Positions 51,699 through 60,794 of a stretch of 64,000 nt of DNA are shown piece by piece. Positions within the stretch are counted from its first letter, which is position 1, and each line of letters opens with the position of its first letter. The translations under genes and the position numbers were made by a program. Below the pieces are notes generated by a model. That model saw only the letters and a list, made by a program, of their open reading frames with translations. It made no database searches and was not told the DNA's origin. Origin of the DNA: Planctomycetales bacterium 10988 (GTDB lineage Bacteria > Planctomycetota > Planctomycetia > Pirellulales > Pb10988); assembly GCA_009664345.1 (NCBI GenBank), contig CP043547.1, positions 930,001 through 994,000 of the forward strand. Direction: 5' to 3'.

Positions 51699-53394
51699 GA
51701 GGCTTTCCTTTCTCAAAGAGGGAGTGTATTTCTTGCGGAAGCAAGGCCGCGTTGAAGATCGCCAACTCATCGATCGTTCCATTGAGATTACGAACCGCAA
51801 ACCAAGGTGATTTGCGAAAAGGCTGTCCCCAATTGCCGATTTCAGCGGGACCAATCCGTAAGGTGGAAACATAGAAGTCATCACGGATTGGCTCTTGGCT
51901 GATCTTCTCGCCATTCACATATTGCAGGACGCGGCGATTGGCAGGGTCGTAAACTGCTGCCAGGTGAAACCATTGACCACTTTTGGAAAGGTCCCACATC
52001 TGCTCCGTCAAATAGACCCGGTGAAGCCCGGCATCCTTGACGACTTTTTGATCGATCGCGTTGAAATACCGCACGTCTTTCGTGTCATCGACCATGATGG
52101 AAAACATCAAGCGGCCATCATCGCGGATCTGCCAGTGAGGCTCTCCATTCTCATAGCCATCCCCCATGAAAAGGGCGTTGTAGCGATGATCGAGTCCGTC
52201 GATTTTGACCCAACAGGAAAAGGTAAACGCTTGGAACTCGCCATCGATCCGCGTGCGAACGCGGGCTCCGGGACGCTCGAAGCTGAGCCCAGTAGATTCC
52301 AATTCGAAGCGACCTTCCGTCCGATTGACCGAGCCGACCAAATGCCCGTCGAAGTCGCCGCCAGTAGCTGCCGCGTTGGGAACCACTCGCTCTATCCGCG
52401 AATCAGCGATCGGGTAATAAGCGATTAAACGTTCATCGTTTCGCAGGATTTGATAATAAGCTTTCCATTCCGCGAGCCGTGCTTGTTGGGCGGAGGCCCG
52501 CCGACTTTGCACATCCGCCAGGGTGCTGAGTGAACGAATTCTTTCCGATGCTTTTGGAGTCCCTTTAAGCCATTGTCGTTGGCCTGTCGTTAAGAGTTGG
52601 CCATCGTGATCGCCCCCACGAAGTTCGACTTCGCCATCGACGACCTCTAGACGAGCATCTTCCTCACCGACTTCCAGGGCGAACTCCGTCCCAAGGTCCA
52701 CAATCTCTGAACCGACGGCTTTGATCACAAAACCACGAGCCGCCGGGGGGACACTGGCTCGCAGGCGACCTTCGATCACTTGAACCGACCAATCCGATTC
52801 AAGCACCAAATGAGCCGGACCTTCGACAATGAGTGTCGCTCCACAAAACAGATCGATTTCGGCAACCCCAGCTTCAAATTGAAGTTTCCCCGCTTGGAGT
52901 ACGTCCCCCTCACGATACGAAGGCGTCCCCGCAGTCCATCGCAACGCAAGCGATCTTCGTAAGGAAGCATGGCCGGAAATCAGCGGTTCCACCCCTTGTT
53001 CCGTTTCCTGGTCCATCACACTGAGGAGACTTGGTTCGGCATTTTGTTGTCCGAACCAATAGGCTATCCCTCCTACCAGAAAGAGAATCATGGCAGCCAA
53101 TGACCACTGCGGCACCTGCCAGTTTGCGGGAGAGGAAAGCAAATGGGCAGGTTTATTCTCATTCTTAGTAATAGAGATCGAGGAATGACCACCTGGAAAC
53201 TCCTCTACATTAGCAGCAGAATCCCATTCCGTTTCCGCAATCTCTTGTAAAGACTCGTTCAAATGAACGGCGAGCAGATACTCTTGACGAACTTCCTCAT
53301 CCGCTTCCATTGCATCTTGCAAGCGGTCGAAGTCCTCCGGCGAGATCGCCCCATCGATGAGTTGATAAATGAGTTGTCGGGTTCGATCATCCAT
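51688..53394 (-). CDS. FecR-LamG membrane protein, probable ECF anti-sigma/sensor
   Basis: The 568-residue protein starts at ATG 53394, inside the sigma gene end (8-base overlap). The N-terminal 90 residues are cytoplasmic and resemble a zinc-free anti-sigma domain (MDDRTRQLIYQLIDGAISPE). A membrane helix at 97-115 (WSLAAMILFLVGGIAYWFG) follows. The periplasmic part holds a FecR domain (VQVIEGRLRASVPPAARGFV, GSEIVDLGTEFALEVGEEDA), then a LamG/concanavalin-like beta domain (FTFSCWVKIDGLDHRYNALF) ending in RNLNGTIDELAIFNAALLPQ. LamG domains bind glycans, so the protein could sense a polysaccharide outside and control the sigma factor inside. Confidence 0.85.
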   Translation of the reverse strand: MDDRTRQLIYQLIDGAISPEDFDRLQDAMEADEEVRQEYLLAVHLNESLQEIAETEWDSAANVEEFPGGHSSISITKNENKPAHLLSSPANWQVPQWSLAAMILFLVGGIAYWFGQQNAEPSLLSVMDQETEQGVEPLISGHASLRRSLALRWTAGTPSYREGDVLQAGKLQFEAGVAEIDLFCGATLIVEGPAHLVLESDWSVQVIEGRLRASVPPAARGFVIKAVGSEIVDLGTEFALEVGEEDARLEVVDGEVELRGGDHDGQLLTTGQRQWLKGTPKASERIRSLSTLADVQSRRASAQQARLAEWKAYYQILRNDERLIAYYPIADSRIERVVPNAAATGGDFDGHLVGSVNRTEGRFELESTGLSFERPGARVRTRIDGEFQAFTFSCWVKIDGLDHRYNALFMGDGYENGEPHWQIRDDGRLMFSIMVDDTKDVRYFNAIDQKVVKDAGLHRVYLTEQMWDLSKSGQWFHLAAVYDPANRRVLQYVNGEKISQEPIRDDFYVSTLRIGPAEIGNWGQPFRKSPWFAVRNLNGTIDELAIFNAALLPQEIHSLFEKGKPLGY

Positions 53395-53974
53395 GGCCGA
53401 TCTCCTGTGTAACTTGGTGTCGTACACATTCCAAAAGCACTTTTCGCAAGTAATTAACTTGGGAATAAAGTCGGCGTGCTTGCCTTCCGCTCTCTTCGGC
53501 AATGCGGGCAATCGACTCTCCTGGCGAATGAACACTGAGGACCAACCGCCGTTCTTCCGAGGAAAGTTTTTGCAAACAACCTTGAATCGCGGTCCGTTCC
53601 TGCTCGCGTTGATCAAGTTCCTGCATCGAGGTTTGGGCCAACCGTTCCACGATGCTCTCTCGAAACACAAGCCGATCGCGTGCTCGATCCCGTTGCCAAC
53701 TCAAGGTTTTGTAACGTGCAATGACACAAGCCCAGCGAATAAAATCCCCTGCGATATCCTCTGGATTGCGAGGAGTAAACTGAGCAAATTGGTTCCAGCA
53801 TTCAAGCGCCGTCTCTTGCATCACATCATCCACTCCTTCTCGGGTGGGAAGTAGCAAGCGAATAAAACGACGAATGGATTGATCATGCCGGGCTAGCAAA
53901 GAAACAAATTCGCCATACTTGGCTTCTTGCTCATGAGCCGCGGATTTGCGAGGAGGTATTTGTTCTTGGTCCAT
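53387..53974 (-). CDS. ECF sigma factor, planctomycete type
   Basis: The 195-residue protein has region 2 with REGVDDVMQETALECWNQF and the region 2.4-like FIRWACVIARYKTLSWQRD. Region 4 has EERRLVLSVHSPGESIARIA and QARRLYSQVNYLRKVLLE as the recognition helix-turn-helix. AAGGGA precedes the ATG. It is the first gene of the minus-strand run, and its stop overlaps the FecR start. It most likely directs RNA polymerase to genes for polysaccharide use, including the ones after it. Confidence 0.9.
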   Translation of the reverse strand: MDQEQIPPRKSAAHEQEAKYGEFVSLLARHDQSIRRFIRLLLPTREGVDDVMQETALECWNQFAQFTPRNPEDIAGDFIRWACVIARYKTLSWQRDRARDRLVFRESIVERLAQTSMQELDQREQERTAIQGCLQKLSSEERRLVLSVHSPGESIARIAEESGRQARRLYSQVNYLRKVLLECVRHQVTQEIGHG

Positions 53975-54037
53975 GCGTTCCCTTCTAAACGGTCTTGTCG
54001 TTCTTTAATCAGTAATTCCACTTCCGAGGAGAATTAC

Positions 54038-54049
54038 CAAAATATTTTG
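54038..54049. promoter_or_regulatory. Perfect 12-bp palindrome in the divergent sigma/sulfatase region
   Basis: CAAAATATTTTG lies 64 bases upstream of the sigma gene start and 220 bases before the divergent sulfatase gene. It could be an operator, but AT-rich palindromes of this size also arise by chance. No ECF promoter was confidently recognised nearby. The rest of 53975-54270 holds no supported gene. Confidence 0.3.
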
Positions 54050-54270
54050 ATTTTTTGAAAAAAAGTGAAATCGTTGGCCCATCGAACAAGAGGGTGTTTC
54101 GCTTTCGATAGAATTCTCTGGATGGTAACCTTCTATAAGAGTCAATGGTTTCGAGAGGGCTGTGTGATGGACCTTTTATCACTCAGGGTAGAAAGAGGCA
54201 GCAGATTCGGAAATACTACGGAGAATGCATTCCGTTTCATGAATCGATGCTCGATAGATGTGGATAAAAT

Positions 54271-55737
54271 ATGAAAGACCGAATTGCCCTTGTTCGTACT
54301 TCTTCGCCGTTGGCGGTGTTTCTAATAGGAGTAGTTACAGCCATTTCCCTCGGCGAGGAACGGCCGAATGTTGTTTGGATTGTCGCAGATGATTTAAGCC
54401 CCGATCTGCAATGCTATGGATATGAAGGAGTCGCCACGCCTCATATCGATCAGTTGAGTTCACAAGGACGACGCTACACCCAGGCATTTGCGACCTCTCC
54501 GGTTTGTTCTCCTTCACGATCGGCGTTGATCACCGGGGTTTATCAAACCTCGACCGGGACGCATCAGCATCGCACTTCGCAAAAGAAACCGTTGCCGGAG
54601 CCTGTTCAGCCTCTCCCGGTTTTGATGCGGGAAGCAGGTTATTTTGTTTGTAATCTCGGTTCCGATATGAAACGGACAGGCAAAGAAGATTACAATTTTG
54701 CCACGCCCGAGTCGCTTTATGATGCGGCGGATTGGTCCGCGAGAAAAAAAGGCCAGCCTTTCTTCGCACAAATCCAAATTCACGAGCCGCATCGAGATTT
54801 CATCCGAGCCGATCAAGATCGCCGTTTTGAAGACTTTGCGCTGCCGTCTTATTATCCCGATCATCCCGTGATCCGGGCGGATTGGGCGAATTACTTGGCG
54901 ACGGTTGAAGTGCTTGATCAAAAGGTAGGGAAAATTCTCGATCGACTTGAGCGTGAGGGGCTAAGTGACAACACGGTCGTGTTTTTCTTTGGCGACCACG
55001 GTCGTCCGCACTATCGCGATAAGCAGTGGCTTTATGACGGTGGGATTCGTGTTCCGCTGCTTCTCCGTTGGCCGGCGAACATTCAAGCGGGAGAAATTTC
55101 AAAGGCACTCGTCAGCCTGATCGATGTCACCGCCACGACATTGCGGCTCGCCGGAGCGGAGATTCCCACCTGGATGGACAGCCAAGACCTCCTTGCCAAG
55201 GACTTCTCTGGACGTGAAATGATCGTCGCCGCGCGGGATCGTTGTGGGAGTACGGTCGATCGGATTCGTTGTGTGCGAACCGACCGTTTTAAATACATCC
55301 GGAATTTCTACCCTGATCGGCCTTATGCCCAACATAGTAATTATAAAGAACTACAATACCCCGGAATGACGGTCGCCCGGTTCTTGAAGCAACAAGGCAA
55401 GCTCGAAGGAGGCCCCGCCATCTTTTGGGCAAAGCACCGCCCTGAAGAGGAACTTTATGATCTGCGGAAGGACCCGGAGGAACTCAAGAACCTTGCAAGC
55501 GATCCTGCGTATGTTGATACGTTTCTTCGATTTCGAAATACCCTCAATGAATGGATGGAACAAACCGCAGATCAAGGGGAAGTTGCGGAAAGCGACTTGG
55601 CCGAGGTCACCGAAGCGAGCGATCGTTGGTATGAAAACGTGATGAAAAAGCGTGGTCTTTCTCCGCAGATCGAGCCGGTTCCCTATCTTCACTGGTGGCA
55701 GCAAAGGTTCGGCATGGAACCGATTTCAAAACCGTGA
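54271..55737 (+). CDS. Secreted sulfatase, divergent to the ECF-sigma run
   Basis: The 488-residue protein has a signal peptide (SSPLAVFLIGVVTAISLGEE), metal-site VADDLSPDLQCYGYE and formylglycine motif C79-S-P-S-R. HGRPHYRDKQWLYDGGIRVP is the usual C-terminal metal-binding and substrate loop, followed by YDLRKDPEELKNLASDPAYV. The architecture matches heparan or N-sulfoglucosamine sulfohydrolase-like S1 sulfatases, but the substrate is open. It is divergently placed from the sigma gene and may share control by it. Confidence 0.9.
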   Translation: MKDRIALVRTSSPLAVFLIGVVTAISLGEERPNVVWIVADDLSPDLQCYGYEGVATPHIDQLSSQGRRYTQAFATSPVCSPSRSALITGVYQTSTGTHQHRTSQKKPLPEPVQPLPVLMREAGYFVCNLGSDMKRTGKEDYNFATPESLYDAADWSARKKGQPFFAQIQIHEPHRDFIRADQDRRFEDFALPSYYPDHPVIRADWANYLATVEVLDQKVGKILDRLEREGLSDNTVVFFFGDHGRPHYRDKQWLYDGGIRVPLLLRWPANIQAGEISKALVSLIDVTATTLRLAGAEIPTWMDSQDLLAKDFSGREMIVAARDRCGSTVDRIRCVRTDRFKYIRNFYPDRPYAQHSNYKELQYPGMTVARFLKQQGKLEGGPAIFWAKHRPEEELYDLRKDPEELKNLASDPAYVDTFLRFRNTLNEWMEQTADQGEVAESDLAEVTEASDRWYENVMKKRGLSPQIEPVPYLHWWQQRFGMEPISKP

Positions 55738-55748
55738 TCCGTTCGCAT

Positions 55749-55796
55749 TGCAACCAAATCAGCAACCCCGAAAGCCAAAAGTAGTTTTCGAATGGT
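55749..55796 (-). mobile_element. Short relic of an IS5-family transposase C-terminus
   Basis: Minus-strand sequence reads TIRKLLLAFGVADL, almost the same as NIRKLLLAFGPA in the larger element at 57725-59262. About 24 bases around 55764-55787 are nearly identical to that element. It lies between a sulfatase gene and an IS256-type element. Confidence 0.55.
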
Positions 55797-55930
55797 AAAG
55801 TAGGTGCTAGCTAAATAACTTCTCCTCGGAGCTATAACCGAAAGTTGTGTTCTTGCGAATGAGGGAAAAGGGGCGCATCCTGCTGGAACCATCACCCTCC
55901 AGCGGCCCACAACGGGCATCAGGATACGCC

Positions 55931-57227
55931 ATGACTCAGTCTACGACTCAGCCGTCCAGCACGCCAGCGGACGGGGTAACCGACCCGGAAGTCCTCGCGT
56001 TTCGACAGCCGTCTGACTCCCGAAGCCCGCTGGATGAGATCGTCCGCGAAGGGGCTCGGAGGATGTTACAGGCAGCCATTGATGCGGAAGTCGAAGTCTT
56101 TCTCTCGCAGCACGAGCATCGCCGCGACGAGCAGGGCCGGCGGCAAGTGGTGAAGAACGGGCGACTGCCGGAGCGAAAGATTCTCACCGGGGCCGGGCCG
56201 ATTCCCGTCACCCAAGGCCGGGCCCGAGACAAGAGGACCGACCCTCACCAGCGAGTCACGTTCACCCCCAGCGTGCTGCCGAGCTACCTGCGAAAGACTA
56301 CCGCGATCGAGGCCGTGGCTGTACCTCAAAGGCATCTCGACGGGTGACTTCGCAGAAGCCTTGCAGTCGCTGGTCGGCGAGCGGGCGGCGGGGCTGAGTG
56401 CCAACGTCGTCGTCCGGCTGAAGGAGAAGTGGAACGTCGGATGTAATAGGAAATATCTATTAACACAAAAAGCGGTTTTTACAATATAAAGCAAAAAGTA
56501 GTTCTTAATATACGAGTCAAAAAGCAGTTTTCATTAGTGATGGATTTCAGAGTCAAAAAGTAGATTTTACTTTTTAGCGAAAGGCAAGAAGGAGTTGATC
56601 GCGGTCCTCGATGGCTATCGCGAAAGCAAGCAAAGCTGGAAAGAACTGCTGCTGGACCTCAAGCATCGCGGCCTGCGGATCGATCCCAACGTGGCCGTCG
56701 GCGACGGAGCATTGGGCTTCTGGGTGGCTCTTCGCAAGGTCTTCCCCGGCACCCGCGAGCAACGTTGCTGGCTGCACAAGACGGCCAACGTCCTCAACAA
56801 GTTGCCTAAGAGCCTCTAGCCAAAAGCAAAAAGCGCTCTTCACGAGATCTGGCAGGCCGAGACCCAAGCGACCGCCGAACAGGCCTTCGACAAGTTTCTG
56901 GAAAAGTAGGAAGCGAAGTACGCCGCAGCCTGTACTTGCCTGAAAAAAGATCGGGCGGAGTTGCTGACATTTTACGCTTTCCCGGCCGAACACTGGAGCC
57001 ACCTTCGAACGACCAACCCGATCGAATCGACCTTCGCCACGATTCGGCTTCGCCATCGCAAGACCAAAGGGAGCGGCTCCCGCCGAGCCAGCCTGGCAAT
57101 GATGGTCAAGCTCGCCGAGTCGGCCGCGAAGAAATGGCGACGCCTCCACGGCGTAGCAAAACTCCCGCTCGTCCAGGAAGGACGTTCCTTCCAAGACGGC
57201 CTCCTGCAGGAAGAACCCGCCGCTTAA
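55931..57227 (+). pseudogene. IS256-family transposase, multiply broken
   Basis: The N-terminal part is sound (LDEIVREGARRMLQAAIDAE, VLPSYLRKTTAIEA). A frameshift near 56315-56325 moves the frame to LYLKGISTGDFAEALQSLVG. After VRLKEKWN at 56440 the expected catalytic segment is absent, replaced by AT-rich repeats to 56578. The frame resumes at GKKELIAVLDGYRESKQSWK. TAG stops follow at 56817-56819 and 56907-56909. The C-terminus is recognisable (HLRTTNPIESTFATIRLRHR). It cannot produce a working enzyme. Family: Mutator/IS256. Confidence 0.85.
56464..56571 (+). repeat. Four degenerate copies of a CAAAAAGYRGWTTTT motif
   Basis: Copies start near 56467, 56492, 56519 and 56555, at spacings of about 25-36 bases, all in the same orientation. 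Each begins with five A and AG and ends in a T run. They occupy an AT-rich block inserted in the IS256 transposase gene. Confidence 0.65.
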
Positions 57228-57247
57228 CCCCAACCCCAGAACACAAC

Positions 57248-57722
57248 ATTTGACAATTGCTCACAACCAATTATACTACATAAATTTATGAGAAATTCTG
57301 TAGGCTTAAGACGCAAATCTTTTACAAGGATTAACGAAGTTTTTCCACCTAGGCATGCATTCCGATTTTGCTATTCTAGATTCTAACCGTCATTCAGTAT
57401 TTTATCGCGTTCAGACAAAGATTAATTGATTTTGACAAAATAATTTTAATCTCTCACATTTAGAATCATTATTGTTGATATACCAAGAGGATTGTTATTC
57501 AAGAGTAATCTTGGTTTTAAATATATATTCCGATAGCTGGCAGTACTAGATGAGGTCGCCAAAGAGTTCATAGGAGTAGGTGCTAGAGCGATTGAGTAAT
57601 TGTTTGTTTGACGAGGCTTCCCGGCTTTCTTCGCTTAGGCAACGGCTCAAAGAGCCTACTTTTGGCTGAGAAAAGTGCAGGCTCTTTGGAAGACCAATTT
57701 TTAAGATGCTACACAAATTACC
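57248..57722. other. AT-rich gene-free region between two IS elements
   Basis: About 475 bases lie here, the first 300 strongly AT-rich. No gene was found. One strong hairpin occurs in it (57648-57688, listed separately). Confidence 0.45.
57648..57688. repeat. Long near-perfect stem-loop
   Basis: CAAAGAGCCT (57648-57657) pairs with AGGCTCTTTG (57679-57688). After a two-base bulge (GC at 57677-57678), ACTTTT (57658-57663) pairs with AAAAGT (57671-57676), closing a seven-base loop. That gives 16 base pairs. No clear U run follows, so it is not a standard terminator. It may be a transposon end or a small structured RNA. Confidence 0.6.
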
Positions 57723-57724
57723 TA

Positions 57725-59262
57725 GTCGTCCCTGAAAAAAGGTCTTTTTTTCTCGCTTTTATCAAGCGAGGAGGGGAGTGCGGGTTCGGGGGGGAGCCAT
57801 TGCTGGGCAGGTAAACGCTTCTTTGAGGAGCTTGAGGAGCAGGGCGAGCTGTTGCCACGGCCAACCAATCCGCGCAGGCCCGAAAGCCAAAAGTAGTTTT
57901 CGGATGTTCGCCGCCGCTCCAGCCAAGACCGCGTTGATCGCGTCACCGGCCAAGCCCTTGAGAAAGCAACGTCCCAGAAGGTGGTCCGACTTGAGGTGGC
58001 CGATCTTTGGCTCGATCGCGTTGCGGCGTCGGCGGCGTTTTTTCTGGGTCCGACTCAGGCCTCGCGTGCTGCTGCCGGCCAAGTGAACCCTCGCTGGACC
58101 ACGGTAATCATGGCCGCGATATCCCTTGTCAACGAAGGCGTCGCTCACCGCTTGGCCGGTCGTCGACTCGACCGTTTGCAGCGTCGCGGCGAGGGTGTGG
58201 CCGTCGTACGGATTGCCCTCGCACAGCCGCACGCCGACGACCCAATTGCCGCGATTGCTCGTCGCGAGGGCGATCTTTTGCCCGAATTCGTACCGCCGGT
58301 GGGCCTTGCCTTTGCTGATGCAAACCACCTCCGGCTCGTGGAGGCTGTAGAGTTTTTGCTTATCATGCGGCTGCTGCCGGTGGACGCGTTCGCACAAGAA
58401 CAGCAGTTTTTCCAGGGAAAAATCGGGCTTCGGCTGCTTGCGGCGGACGTCGCGGATCACCCGACCGAGGCAAGTGCGGAGCTTTTTGAGGCGGCGTCGC
58501 ATCCGCTTGAACTGCTTGGCGTGGGCATAACGACTCGCTTGCAGGGCGGCCTGCTTGGCGACGTTGACATACGATTGCCGCAGGCGAATGCCCCGCGTTT
58601 TGGCCGCCTTGCCGAGTTTGTGGATCGCCTTCAGCAGCAACTTCGAGTCGGCGGCGTGATATTTTTCTCCTGCACGGTCGTGTCGACGGTGACCTGCCGC
58701 AGCTCTTGAGGCCGGACTTGCTTGCTACGAACGGCCAGAGCGAGGGTCTCTTCCAGCAGCTGTTGCAGCCGTTCGGCCCCGACGCGTTGCCGCCATTTGA
58801 TGAGCGCGGTGGGATGAATCGGCGGCACATGTTGCATCGTCGTGAAGCCGCAAAAGCACTGCCAGTACGGGTTTTCCACCCAACGATCCAGCAGCGATTC
58901 GTCCGACTCGCCGAAGGCGTGCTTGAGATAATGCAGCCCGACCATCAGCCGGGTGGCCTTCGCCGGAGCCCCGAAGTCGGCGGCATAACAGCCCTCGAAC
59001 GCCGCCTCAAACCGCCGCCAATCGATCCGCTCGGCGAGACGAACAAGCGGATGCTCGGGGTTGAGAATCTGCTCGAACGACGCCCGAAACAGGTCCTGCT
59101 GGTTCGACTCTGGGTTCAAAGGCGGCTTCATCACCGTTCTCCGTTTGCAAGGTTTGCAAGGTCAAGGCCGAAAATCCTGGCAAAGTTTACCCTACCCTTC
59201 GCCGGTGTTAAAGCTATCATACCCAGGAAAAATTGAATTTTTAAGACTTTTTCAGGGAGGAC
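57725..59262 (-). mobile_element. IS5-family insertion sequence with TA-type target duplication
   Basis: Terminal inverted repeats of the form GTCSTCCCTGAAAAA start at 57725 on the left and end at 59262 on the right; both ends are flanked by TA. The transposase frame inside is on the minus strand and broken once (see pseudogene). Confidence 0.75.
57762..59134 (-). pseudogene. IS5-family transposase split by a frameshift
   Basis: The N-terminal frame (58631-59134) has ATRLMVGLHYLKHAFGESDE and WQCFCGFTTMQHVPPIHPTA. It stops shortly after VDTTVQEKNIT. The C-terminal frame (57762-58640) has LLLKAIHKLGKAAKTRGIRL, the DDE parts VVGVRLCEGNPYDGHTLAAT and DKGYRGHDYRG, and NIRKLLLAFGPARIGWPWQQ near the end. 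The junction near 58650 is explained by loss of one four-base unit from a CGACCGAC repeat, which would restore TPPTDSKLLLK. Without that the protein is in two pieces and inactive. Confidence 0.8.
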
Positions 59263-59346
59263 TACATATTCCCGCTGCTTTTCGTAGCAACGAAGGAACT
59301 TGACATGGAGTTCAGCGATTGCTTAGTGCGATGTGTTATATGTTTG

Positions 59347-60794
59347 TTATGGCAACTCTGTTTCGAGATCCAGAGCGTACAAAATTCTAACAAAGTCCTT
59401 GGGATCCGGAATCTCACCAATTTTAGGCTTAGTGCCGACCACGCGTAAGAACTGTACATCCTCCAGATGCCCTTCTACACTTCCAATAGACAAATTTTCA
59501 ATGTGTGTACTCTCAGACAGTACTACTTCCGGCGACTTTCCTTCGTTCAGAGATTTGCGAAATTCTCCACTCATAGGATTCGCTTCCCAGACAACACTCT
59601 CAAGCTCAAAAAAATCATTAATTTCATGGAGCCTCGACATTACTCGCGGCCACTTGTACCACAATAACTCGATTTTCAAGACTGCGGCTTCCAGCTCATC
59701 CCCAATCTTTAACGTTTCTTCGTTAAACAATTGTCGAAGGATGTCCAATCGCAATGCGACACGATGAGCAAATCGAGTCCAAGTACGTGGATTTCTCGCA
59801 GGCCCAACATCAATCAAGTCCAAATGGGTTGATAGCATTTCCGACTCGGGTAGACCTTTGAGAAAGGAATTGAAGCCAGATACGGTAGGGTTTGGAATTG
59901 GAAAAGTGAGATCGATCATTTTCTCAGCATAAAGCTCCGCTGTGATTCTTCGAGTAGGGTTCCCACCATGACCGTACCTTATATCAAGAGCATGTTGCAG
60001 TACACTTTGATCCATCGCGACAAGGAAAACAGTATTGGGCAAATCCGAAAAAGCTTAATAGCTTCGAGGACTTCAAGTCCTTGCTCAGGTAAACAGCGAT
60101 CTACATCATCAATGGCGACAATTAGCTGTCGATCTTTTGAAACAAATTTAGAAAGTAAATTGCTAATCGACTTTCGAAATTGTTCTAGTGACTCTACTCG
60201 GGCAACATGGCGTTTAACTACAGATCGTTTGAACACACTCCACAGTTGATCAATGTCACCCGCATCGATAGACGGACCATCACCTTCGCTTTTGTTATCC
60301 TTTACGTTCTTACTTCCAGCTAACCAATCGCTTAAGCTACTGATCGTATCTCCCCAAGGTACAAATTTAAGTGCAAGCTTTGCCCCTGTCTTCGCCAACT
60401 TTCCAGTGTCAAGTTGGATTTCACCGGGGCTCTCAGTTGTGAAGGCCATATAAAGCGATTGCTCACTCTCATCGAGAAGCTTTTCAAGAGCGTGTTTCTC
60501 TTCGCTAAACGAGCCTGCTTGATGCGAATTCAATTCCCTTCGCAGTTCGGCTACAACAGCGACGAAGAACGACCGCCATACAACGTCTTGCTTGCTGTGT
60601 GCCCAAGCGTTGAACATAAACGTGATATGATTTTCCTCAACGCCATCCAAAACCGATTTGAGAAGTGTTGTTTTACCTGCACCCCATGGACCTGTAATTC
60701 CGACAACAAAGCCGCGCTCAGATTGTTGAGATGTAACCCTTTTAACTAATGCTTGCGAAAAGATGTCGAATGAAAACCTGAGTTTTTTAGTCAT
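59347..60794 (-). pseudogene. KAP-family P-loop NTPase with a frameshift
   Basis: Two overlapping frames join into one KAP NTPase of about 480 residues. The first (59979-60794) has Walker A GPWGAGKT at 35-42, the KAP FMFNAWAHSKQDVVWRSFF after it, and Walker B VAIDDVDRCLP. It loses frame at a run of five T (60048-60052 on the plus strand as A). A sixth T would give KLFSDLPNTVFLVAMDQSVL, the normal continuation, which is found in the second frame (59347-60042). KAP NTPases occur in phage-exclusion and membrane-linked systems. The start follows directly after the stop of the upstream partner, a sign of tight coupling. The break could be decay, a sequencing error, or less likely programmed slippage. 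Confidence 0.75.

Larger units (their letters stand above)
55844..57247 (+). mobile_element. IS256-family insertion sequence, degenerate
   Basis: The element is bounded by perfect ten-base inverted repeats, GTTGTGTTCT at 55844-55853 and AGAACACAAC at 57238-57247. No matching target duplication is seen at these borders. The transposase inside is broken several times (see the pseudogene). A 135-bp AT-rich stretch at 56443-56578 has replaced part of the coding region. Confidence 0.75.

Noticed and set aside
56464-56571. CRISPR-like array
   Set aside because: Only four degenerate copies with unequal spacing, no constant spacer length and no cas genes; better described as a degenerate repeat block.
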